Positions 10,093 to 22,000 of a DNA stretch of 64,000 nucleotides are shown piece by piece. Made by a program: the position numbers and the translations under genes. The notes beneath the pieces were generated by a model. That model did no database searches, was not told the DNA's origin, and was given only the letters and a program-made list of their open reading frames with translations. Location: contig JAFBJZ010000665.1 of assembly GCA_016785225.1 (NCBI GenBank), forward strand, positions 558,001 to 622,000. Direction: 5' to 3'. The DNA comes from Psettodes erumei. Its lineage: Eukaryota; Chordata; Actinopteri; Pleuronectiformes; Psettodidae. Position 1 is the stretch's first letter. The number at the start of each line of letters is the position of its first letter.

Positions 10093-13000
10093 CTACAGAA
10101 ACCAGCAAGAGACAGACAGCTTACGACGTAGACAGAGTTTCTGTCTGATGTATAATCATCCTCTTTTGCATGTTTTTGACATTGTGTTTTGGGATTTACA
10201 CCATCTTGTAATTATAGGAATCATACACTGGATCTGAATTGAGTAAAATCCCCTTGCGTGAACAAACTGATACCAGCTGTAGATTCAAAGAGGCGGGAAA
10301 ATACTCAGTTGTTAATATATAATAAACAACTGAGTTTAATCTCAACATAGTCCTACATATCTGATGGGACAAATCTGATGGGTCATGAGATTTATTAATA
10401 GGAGAGGAAAAAACAAAAAGTTCAAGTTCAAATACACAAATCTATTACTGATACACAAATGTATGTAAACACACTAGTGAGGCTACTTGGTGCAAATTTT
10501 AAATAGCTGGGACTGAGGTGTATTTGTAAGGATTTAAAGGAAAGGCTTTGGTAAGTCTCTTTACAGATAAACACAGTAAAGAAGATGTAAAGTGTTTAAA
10601 TAGTGCTATAAAGTAGTGGTGAAGAGATGAAATATTATGTAAAGATTACTTTGAAAATTGTTGAAATTAAAGGACATTGTAGGTGGATACAAAGGTAGTC
10701 TAAGTGAAATTTACTTGCAAAGGCTGAATACATTTTGTGTCTGAAGAAGAAAATTGCCAGTGAAATCTACTTCCATGTTCCTGATACTTTTTAGTAAATG
10801 GCACTCACCAGTCTTCTTTAACATTCCTGAAAACGTGCATCTGAGGCAAATCTAAATTACATGATTGTTCCTCAATCTGGAGATATTTATTTACTCCAAG
10901 AGGTCTAGTCTCTCATGGGCCTCTTACATGGTGCACAGAAGGTGCAAAATAAGGAAAGGGGGTTATTGCCATGTCTGCTTCTCTTAAACATACAAATATA
11001 AATATAAACACTGATAAATGTAAATGTACATATACTCTTACCTCATCTTTTGCATGAAATACAAAGTTGTTTCCGTCATTTACTCTGTTGCAAAGAAAAA
11101 AAACAGGGACTATTAGTTCCTCATACACAGTCCTTTAAAGCCACACAGTAGTCTAATATGGCACTTGTTCAATTGTATGTTTCTTGAATTGGAAGAATGG
11201 TTCTAACTTCTAATTATTATTGTAAGGATAAATTTCTGTCAAAATCACAATGACAGCTTTGGAAAACAGTTCTTACTGAAGAATGAAAACATTTTTCTTC
11301 TTCTTGTAACCCATCGAAGGATCAAATGAGCAGTTACTAAGGTCAACGGGTGGCTCTCCGTTGTACGTTGTGTTGTGGTTCCGAGCATCCTTGTAGAAGG
11401 TCAGCTTTCCCTCTTTCAGCACACAGTATACATTCACCCAGGACTTACTGTAAAATCAACATGACAATTTTATTTAAAACTGAATACATCTCTCGAAATA
11501 AGACTGGCCAAATGTATGTTCTTATTTTCTATTGGTAGACATTACAGATGAACACTACTACAATACTTATATCAGTCAGTGCTGTTATTTCTGTTAATGT
11601 ATATGCAGTTTAAAAAAATGGCCATGGTAGATTTACCAAAATGACTTGATTTTAGAAAGAGCTGATACAGTGGCAGACAAAAGCAGGCTGAAGCTAAAAT
11701 TGAGACTGGTCGATTGTTTTAGCTGTAGCTAGCCAATTAAGCTATTGTCTCTGGCTAACTTATTGATGTTAACTTCACCTGCCCCAACAAGAGGCAGGAA
11801 AGAGCTGCAAATGTTAGCAAAAATTCCGATAGCATCCAGAGTCAACTTCCACACAGTGAGGAAATATTACTACACATTGTATTGAGCATTTGAACATTTG
11901 TATTGAACTTTCAAGCAGATAAACATGCAGGTTCCTTATACTGTGACTCTTGCATTTTTGGTTTTGGAAAAGCTTCTAACTAAACCTACACCACCCGCTA
12001 AACTCTTTAAAAAGGATAGTATCATTGTCACAGTCCCAGGCACACCACTACAACATGTGCAGAAATCTGAGTTTAACAAAGCTACCACTAACAGTCAGCT
12101 GTAACCTGTGTCTGTTGTATGATTAATCAGTGATGGCTGTACCTGTTGGGGCTTCTCTGCTGAGCTTCCAGGTCAGAGCTGGTGGCTTTTTTGCGGTAGA
12201 GGAAACCTTCGTTATGGGCAGTGTGTGAAGGCGGCTGGGGTGTTGTCGGGGCTCCTGTTGCTGGGGCCGAGCGGGAGCGTCGTGTCTCCTCAGGCTCTTT
12301 TGGCCGGGGCCTCCTCCTCGGTTTTGGACGGTCTCGGGCACGAGGGCGTCCGTCAAAACGGGTCACTGGCGCCGAGAGGCTGCTGGGAGGCCTGTAAGGC
12401 TCTCCTCGTGCCTGAGAAAGCAAATAACAAAATGAATGTGACAAAGAGAAGAGTGAACATAGCAAACACCATGTATCTAACTCACATGTGCTGCCTCTCT
12501 CTCCTGGACCTGTTCTACAATCTCTGCCATGGTCGATCTCTTCTCCCTGTAGTGACAACAGCCATGAGTCACTCAAACAGCAAACACTTGTCATTATGAG
12601 ACCTTAGAAATCATTAGGATCACAGTGCTGACTGGGCAGACTGCTAACTGTAAAGCCAAAATTTGTTAAGACATATTGAATCTCAGTGTTACAGACATGA
12701 CACATGCACCTACCCTGAGCGTTTGTCAGAGCCCTCCTTGACAGAGCCCTCCAGGTCACTCGAGTCCTGTCTCTGCAGCCTCTGTTTGCCGCTGCCCTCC
12801 TGCTCGCTGGACGACTGCCTCTCGAGACGCCTGCGGTAGCGCTCCTGACGTACAATCATTGGCAGCTCATTGAGCCTGGCCTGGATCTCCTGTTCGCTGG
12901 AGGTCTGTCTGCCCAGCTTGTATTCCCTCTCTCGCCTCAGATGGTCCATCTGAGGGTCGGAGCGGCTGCCACGGGGATCCCTCTGGAGACGGCCGTGGAG

Positions 13001-16000
13001 GAGCTCAAGCCCAGACTCTGGGCCCATCATGTCTGCCATTGGGATGTCCCCAAACTGTTCCCGCTGCACTCTGCTGGCTTCTAGGAGGGGGTTGACGGCC
13101 TTGTGGATGTGGTTGATCCTGGGCTGCATGAAGTCAGCTTTTAGATGCTGCCATGCATATGCCATTTTAGGGTCCATGATGCCACCGCTCTGAGCAAGGT
13201 AACCAGAACTGCCCAGACTTCCACTACTGTAATGATTTTGTGCCAGAAAGCCTGAGCTACCCAATCCCCCACTGCTCTGATAATTCTGAGCTAGGTATCC
13301 AGAACTCCCCATATTAGGCTGTTGTGCCAAATACCCAGAACTCCCCATATTAGGCTGTTGTGCCAAATACCCAGAACTCCCCATATTAGGCTGTTGTGCC
13401 AAATACCCAGAACTTCCCATATTAGGCTGTTGTGCCAAATACCCAGAACTACCCATATTAGGCTGTTGTGCCAAATACCCAGAACTCCCCATATTAGGCT
13501 GTTGTGCCAAGTATCCAGGGCTTCCTATACTTTGTGGTTGGGCCAAATATCCAGAACTACCCATATTCTGTTGAGGGAGAAATCCAGGGCTTCCCATCAC
13601 TCCACTGCTTGGCTGCTGAGCTAGGTTACCCGAACTTCCCAATCTGCTGCTGCCCAGATGGTTTTGCATACTACCTACACACCCAGTTGTCAGTCCAAAG
13701 TAACCGGAGCTTTCTGCACTGCCAACAGTTTGATTGTTTATCCCAAGGTAAGAGGAAGTGTCTGCCCCGCCACTGTGGGACGTCAATGCCGAGAAGCCGG
13801 AATCACTCCCGCCTCCGGTTGCCTGGTGGTTCATCCCAAGGTACGAGGAGCTCACCAACTTCCCGCTACACTGCTGTTCCAGTCCGTGGTAGCCTGATCC
13901 ATTAATAACTGGGTTGTAGCTGGCCAGTGCTGAAGACAATCTCTGACTTGCAGGGGTAGCACCCAGATCCAGACTGGTCTGTAAGGGTTTGGGTTCTATA
14001 TGCACCTGTACCGTCTGCCTTAAGAAAGGCGAGGTAGCACTGGTTGAGGGAACATTTGGAGTCAGACAAGATAATGGGAACATCCTTCTGCTGGACAGTG
14101 GGGTTGTCTTTTTCTCCTCCTCTTTTTGTTTCTCAGCCTAAAAGAAAGAGTTTCAATAAATGATAATTTATAGCAACCAGGGAGCAAAGACAGGATGGAG
14201 CCAATACAATGGAGGTATTACAAGTACTCAGGAATATTTGCTCAAAGCCGTGTTTGACTGGCTACTAAAAGATGTTCCAAGTAAGGGAGATGGGGTGCAG
14301 TCAGTTAGGGTGCACCACGTGCAGTAAATGTCATGGAACAGATTAAGCCCATAACAATGCATGCCCCATGCCTGGTAAGCAAACACATCAAGCCAAGGTC
14401 ACTTTTTTTCCTGTAGCAGCATTAAATTCTGACTCCATCAAGTGATTAAACATTTATCTACAGTCAGGCTTACTGCAGAGAGCTGGCGGAGGGAGCTGAA
14501 GCGCTCTTTCCAGGTTACAGCAGCCTTGCGGAAGGCCTCGTGGCGAAGGATGAGCTGCTCAGCCTCGTCCGTCTGGGCATGGGCTACTCCTCCTTCCGGC
14601 TCCTTGGAGGTGATGAGCGGCTCCTTGGCTTTCAGCCAGGCTTCTGCCTTCACCGTCTCTTGGGCGAACTGGAACTTTTCCTGCTCTGGAGGTGAGAGCA
14701 GACCAGCAACACGGTTACCATTGCACTGCATTTTAATCTGTTGTGTACATGCTTGTGTGTTTCTTGGTGTTGTAGTGTTTTATGTGTTAGATCATAGCCT
14801 AGAACTTAATCTTATCACTGTATTCATGTTCAGTAGGAGGTTGTAATATTAGTGCAAACAAAAGGAACAATAAGATTCATTCATGATTCATGATACAACT
14901 TGTACATGACAGGATGAGGTAGCACAGAGGTAGCACATTTAACACAGGCTTTGTGTGAAGAGCTGCTTCTGCTCTAATGTAGACATGTAGAGAGTTACTT
15001 ACTGCGCTGTAACTTTTCCTGGTGTTTATCCCATTTTTCAACCAGATCCTTCTGCTTAGACAGAAGGCTGTCCAACTTCTCTTTAATCTGGGGTGACAAA
15101 CAAAGTGCAGCCATGACCACAACAACATACTGCTATAGCTTAAGGAAGCATCCTGTGGGTTTTCTGAATTTCTTTGTGGTGTGATAGTAATTCATATGTA
15201 TTGTCCATTTGGTTGGCCTCACCTCTTCAGATGCAGGGTTGCCTGCAGCTATTAGGATCTTGCCCAGGTCTGCACACTGCTGTATGGTCTTGCTGCGTCC
15301 ATCTATTTTGGCTTTCAGCTCTTGGTGTTGTTTCATCATCCCATCAAGAGCCATCAAATCCCTGAGGAAGGGCAGAGTAGATCATTCAGATTAAACCAAT
15401 TCTTGTAGGGAACTGTTGCACCTGCAGTGAGAGAGTAAAATATTATCTATATGATTACATCCTATACAGCAACAAAGGACACATTTGATCCAGGGGACAG
15501 CATCATGGTTACATGTTATATGTTTTACACCCACCGAAAATACAGAAATCACAAAAAAGCATTTCATTGGTCAAAAGATCCAGAACACTCACTGGTTTCA
15601 ACATCATGAGTCTGAGCATTTGTCAAGTGAAGTATTTCTTTATGTAAATCAGTCCAAAGTCACAAAACTGCCTCAAATGGTTTTACAATCTCTACAGCAA
15701 AATCCCCCTCTATTTTTAGACTCATCATAGTTGCTGCACTTCTCTGTTTCTGGACATCAATCTGAAGACATTGCTTTGGGCCAGACTTTTTCTGACATTT
15801 AATGGACTGAAGGATTAGCTGAGAAAAGCCACTGATTCCCACTGTAAGTTGCAGCCCTGTATCAAATAATGGAAGCAGGGCTGTAACTAACTTATTTTCA
15901 TTACTGATAAATGTCAAATGTTATTTTAATGAAGCATTTAATTGTGGCAAAAAATACTAAAAAACGGCCATCACAGTTTACTTATCTCCACGGTGACGTT

Positions 16001-19000
16001 TTTAGATGTTTTATTTTGTCCAAACATTATTTCAAAACCTAAAGAGGTTCAGTTAACTGACACATAACACAAATAAAAGTAGCGAATCCCCTCATCTAAG
16101 AAACTGGAACTAGGTGACTATGACTCTTATTATTTGTCTGTTGATGCTTCAGCTCTACCTGGATTAAGCTGCAGCCCATTACAGTACAGGTAATATGATT
16201 TTCCATCTTTTCCAGTCCCATAAAACTGTGTGTTCATTCATTAATTGATATATCATCATCTGCTGAACTATTTCAAGCCAGCTGGGAGTGTTGCAAGTTT
16301 ATGGTACAATTAAACTCCCAAAAATGACAAATAAAAAGTATAGCTTCTGAAACACTGACACGAAAGAAAAACATGGCAACTAAACCTGGAGCAGATACTG
16401 CTTGCAATAATTATAATAATGATTGTTTTCCCCTCTCAACCAATATATAAACCGATATCAAGACTGTCCTACCTGGGCTCGTCCCATCCTATCTGTCCCA
16501 TGATGCCTTCCATCCACATCAGGTTTTCACGCACCACCGAGAAGAACTGCACCTTGTCAGTCACCGACGTGACCTGGACGCGGCTGGCCTCACATGAGCC
16601 CAGCAGTTCCTTCCACGCCTCCATCACTTCCTGCTCTTTGATCATGATGGCCTCTGCCTTTTCACCAGCGTAGATGGTCCTCAGCTGGGCAGCGTTCTCC
16701 TGGAGCTGCCTCACCTGCAACAGACAAGGCTGGGTTAATACCACTGATAAAGTTTTTTGTCAAAAATAAGTTTGGTGAAATTTATATCCATTAATCTTTG
16801 TGCTCATTCACAGCAAGTACACTGTGTGACTGATGGGTTCAGAAAGACGTCATATCACTTGCCTGTGCGACTAGCAGTTGAAGGGCATGCTCGAAGGAGT
16901 GCATGAGTCTCTGCAGGGTGGCTGGATTGGTGATGTTGGCTTGGCATGCCCTCACCTCTGGCAGCTGCTTCATCTTCCCCGCGATCTGAGCCAAGACCTA
17001 AAACACAGCACAGCGTCATTATTACGGGGGCTTTAAAAATAGAAAGGCACGCATCGTGGCTAGTTGTCTACCTTTAGAACGGTGATTAAGAACACGACAC
17101 ACCTAACGTCAGAGGCTGATATGTGTTTCTACTGTACCTCCTTGCAGTCAGTGAAGAACTTGTGCAGCTGGTGCGATGCCGCCAGCATCTGTCTGCGGGT
17201 CTCCATCAGCTCCAGGAGGTCGGCCCACGACTCATTCAAGCCATCCTTCCACTCGGCGATGGTGGCGGCGTCCGAGTGGCCGCAGTCGATCATCTCGTTC
17301 ACCATTTTGTTCACCTGCTCCATTCGTTGTTGGCCAATGTTGTTGGTTTCTGACGCAAACTTGATGAACCTCTCCTGAAGCACCTGAAACACATAAACTA
17401 CACAACACTACAGGGACTGGACACAATAACATGAACTAATTCGTTCAACAACAGCCCTAACTTTGGCGTATCCTTGCATTTCCTCCAGCCCATGACCTGG
17501 AAATCAACCACGGGCTGCCATCATGGATGGATGGAAGATGTTCCAATCCCTTATGTGTCTTGAAGGAAATGAGGAACTTGAGCAAGGAGCTACAGGCATT
17601 ATTTCATTACTACAGTAGGGTAGATTAGGCAAACTACCCACTAAAACAATAACAGCATCAAGCCCCTAATCACAGCAGGAGACAAGGGGTGAAGACATCC
17701 CCCCCACCCCGAAATGTTGTGATGAAATGCCCCCAAAAGTAATTTCCTCCCTTCAGTTAAACTGCCTCCAAACCACACTAAATGTGCCTAAACTCCTCCT
17801 GATTCATGTTGGTTTTAATGTCAGTTAACACAGCAGCTGTTTCCATGGCTCACAACTTCATTTCAAAGTTTTTGGTCATTTGTGTGAGCATTTGAACACA
17901 CAAATAAAACAATGAAATAGATGGAAATATGAGCAAGTACAGGAACAGCCTCATTAGTGCTTCATTTTACTTTGCTGTATGTGTCAGTATATATATATCA
18001 TTTTACTGTTTATATAAGAAAAAAAGCTGCACAAAATTCTTCATCCTCACGTTTAAAAAAATTGGAGTACATTCTCCCACCATCACATGGTTTCAATCAA
18101 ATAGTGTTATTTTATAAACCTTCTAAGAAGTTATTGTTGTGCCTAATGCGAGCCAGGCATAAAATAAAACATATGAAAGTCATATTTTGCATGTATGTGC
18201 AGTGGTGAATTCCAACCAATGTTGCTAATTATTTAGAGGAAATATAAGATAAAACATACTAATTCTTGATTTAGGAGGCTGAAAATCAAATACTAATATG
18301 CACTTTATATTACTATCTTGATATCAGGTCAGAAGATGAGAACCAAAAACACAAATTTAGTATTGTTAAGTTGCTTTATTTTCTTTAAGTCTACCATATC
18401 TTTGGGTAATAGAATACCCATCTTAGAAACACACACACTGACTGGTCTCTACATAAAAGTGATTTGTGTGGCAATCTTAAAGATGAATTGTACACATTAC
18501 TGTAGTATCACAGTGTGGTGCATTCTTAAGTCTACGTTGTTTAAATGTCTTTCATGTCATCATCTCCACTGCAGCTGCTGAGTGAAAGCATGCAACTTTT
18601 TAAATGAAACTATTTATTTCGATGAAATATAAATTAAAAATATGACTGTATCTGGTTGTTCTCATGTAAAAAATATCTTATTATTATAGTGATATGATCA
18701 CACTTCATGGTGTTTGCTTGTAATGAGTATGATTTAAAGAGGTTACTACCCCTATCCTGTGTGTAAAACCGTGTTGATGGACTGACCGTGACATCCTCGA
18801 GGTCCTGGCCCAACTCAGTGGAGCTGGCCACCGCCTCGCGCTCGGTGATCCACTTCTCTAACTCCTCCACCTCCTTGTTGAGCTGATAGAGCCAGTACTG
18901 CTGCTCCAGCTTGGTCTTCCTGTGCTCCACCATGTCCTTCAGAGACACATACAGCCGATCTATGTGGGACTGCTGCTTGGTGATCTGCTCGCTGTTGAAA

Positions 19001-22000
19001 ATGTTACCAACGACATCGTTATTGACAATGCTATAGGCAGTTGATAAAAAATGTTATGTGTACTGCTTTGTAAGGGTGGGTCATGCCCCACCTTTCTGGG
19101 TGTCCCAGTTCCAGTAGACTCCTGCATTGCTGTGATAACATGCCTACTGTCTCTGCATATGTTTCCACTGTTTGCTCAAGAGCCAGGTGGGCCTTCAGTA
19201 GCTGCAAGGTGCTCGACTCATCCTATAACGCAAAAGAATGATGTCAGGGTGTTGGTGTCATATGTTCACTGAAGACCGCATCAGATACCTGTAGGAATAT
19301 CAGGATTCTCCGTACCGTGCCTTTTTCCTCACTGACAAGGTGGAGCTTCTGACCTGACAGCCAGGATTCCACTTTAGCTGCCTCACTGTAATACTGCTGA
19401 GCCTGCAGGGTGGCATCCAGCATCACAGACCTCCTCTCTGTCTCCAGCTGCAAAACCTCCCACAGCTGGCGCACGTGCCCTGCCCCTTCGCGCACAAACT
19501 CCACCTCAGGAGTCCTCAACGAAGCTATAATCCCTGCCCGGTCCAGAACCTCCTCCACACGAGCCCGCCGTCCTGTCAGCTCCCTTTGGAGTGTCTGAAG
19601 AACCAATCAGAGGCAAGTTCCAAGACTTTGAGGTTAGGTCACATTTCAGTTGACCATGTCCAAACGTCATTTTTGACACTTACCTGGTTCTTTTTTACAT
19701 GCTGTTGTACACTCTGGAGATTAATCCCATAATCCTTACAGGAGGCCAAGGGAAGCCTCTCCTGAATCCATAGCTATCAAGTAACCAAAGTCAGGTCATT
19801 ACATTTTTCAGGATATGTAAGTAAGGACCTCTTTACAGTATCAAACATGAAAGCCACGAGACAGACACAGGTTGCATTCATTCTTCAAGATTCTGATTCA
19901 CAACATACGTGTACCATAATGCCATATAATTTAAAAATAACTCAACTTGATGTTTAAAAGGGAACATCTGGAAGACATAATACAGTACATAAAATGAAAA
20001 TATAGGGAAGTCAAAGAAATGAAGTGTGCCACTCACTATCTCATCCTCCAAGTCCTGGGCGACTTGGTGCATCTCCTTGGAAGCAAGCAGGATGCGGCGT
20101 CTCTCCTTCAGGGGCTCAATGAGGCGGACGATGCGTGTCTCGACCATGCCCGACTGCTCCCCGCCTTCCTTGTCACCCGCCATCAGCCCTCGCTGGGGTA
20201 GGCAGACCCCCTGCAAGCTTCCCAGCTCTCCCACATCCTTGTAAAAGTCCCCTATCTGAGACTCGATAGCCTGCGTGGAGGAAAGATTCACGTTACAGGC
20301 ATGGACAAACACACCACATCAGCTTTTTCCTATATGCCTCAGTTTAAGGGGGAAAAAAGCATATGGTGCATTTTTGTAATGCCATTGAACCTTGTGTTTG
20401 AGAACATGCCACGACAGCGGCCTGCATGGACACATGTCAGAACTGACGAAAATTACATAAACTACAATGAGCTGAACTATACAGTCTGTCAAAAACATTA
20501 GCTATATCAGGGCTGATTAGAGACTTTCAGCTGCAGAAACATTTCTCATGGGCAAAGGTGCTCTCACTTCATACTTATAGCCTCATTTCAGAGGGAATAT
20601 TGCACTTTTTACTCCCCTTTGTTCCACAGCTAGCTACTTTTGAGATACAGACTGCATATGAAAATAATACAATCAATTGTCAATTGTGAGGCTGCTATAG
20701 ATTAAATACCCAACATTGTATATACATATATAGATAGGGTATATATTTACAGATGATGAAATTAGCTCCCACAGCTCACAACAATTTATTTTTGATGCTT
20801 TAAGTAGGCTTACATGCTACAGCTAAAATCTATGTACTTTTACTGAAGGAAAAAGTTTAAAATCACTAATGCACGACTTTGTCATGGTTACTTGAATAAA
20901 AGATGTCATTACCAGCACCACTGCTGAAGCCCAGTGAAAAGTATAACTGAAAATACTCGCTACTTCGTCTACTTCCTTTCTATTTTTACAGAAATCCCAC
21001 GTGGGTGATGAACCCCTGCTTGTACAGCATGTGCAGGGGGCAATAATAAATGGTAATCAAAACAATAACAGTTAGAAAAATGTAATGAAGGTAAGTACCG
21101 GTTTAAGGCAAACTACACAATAAAAGTGCAGATAAGCAGGGCTGGACAAGGCCCAGGATATACAGACTTCAAGATGATGACCAGTTGGTTTTTGAAACTC
21201 AACCAAAGAATCATGTCTGGTGCGTGCTTCACATATGACTGAATCTTCTCAGAGGGAGACTGGAGAGACTGGGGACTTGCCTGGAACTTCTGGAGCTGCT
21301 CATTGAAGGTGGGCAGGTGGTGCACCTGTTCTAGCTGGGGGGGCTGCCGCTCCAGGTGGGACAGCTGGCTGTCCAGGTCCGAGTAGCTCTTTACCGCTGG
21401 CTCGGGCTTGTTGTTTTCAAAGAGCTGGCGGGCCTTGGCCTTGGTCGTGTTCTCTAGGTCGGACCAGCACTCTCTGATCTCCTCCAGCTTCTGCTGAACA
21501 ACTGAGCGCAGCTCCGGCTTCTCCTGGATTAGCTCCTGACCCTCCTAGAGATGGAAAATAAATAAAGTTAAAGGCCAGTTGTAAGACTGACTGTAAAATA
21601 GTAGATCAGAATGATCACAATAATTACATCAATTTACTGTAAGTGGCTATATATTTTCACGTGTTACAGTTATCCTCTGTAAAAAATTGCATCATGCACT
21701 GGACAGTCATTTCCTGGCTGAGTGGTTTCTTTGCTTCTCACTTGTGCACTCCTTGAATGTCAGCTCTTGCTCCAAGGGATAGTTCTCATGGGCTGAGATG
21801 ATTGTTGCCTCACTTGGGACCAGAAATCTGTGAACTGCAGCACAGAACTGTCCACCACTTTAGATTTTAATATTTTTTATAACTGAAATGACATTTAGTC
21901 ATTCTAAATCTCTTTTTCATGTCCATGACTATGATTTTTAAATAACCTATTATCAGCTGTCTTTATTAAAGGGACGTGGTGTTCACAGTCAGAGCTAAAG

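Noticed and set aside
9797..10237. Plus-strand 146-codon Ser/Asp/Pro-rich open frame
   Set aside because: It is antisense to the charged tail of sptbn4 and reads on into the intron; no family resemblance.
13291..13567. Regular 36-bp repeats resembling a CRISPR array
   Set aside because: Units are directly contiguous with no unique spacers, keep a reading frame in a spectrin exon, and the genome is vertebrate.
13322..13905. Plus-strand open frames over the sptbn4 linker
   Set aside because: They are antisense shadows of the 36-bp coding minisatellite; the minus strand has clear homology, splice sites and phase.
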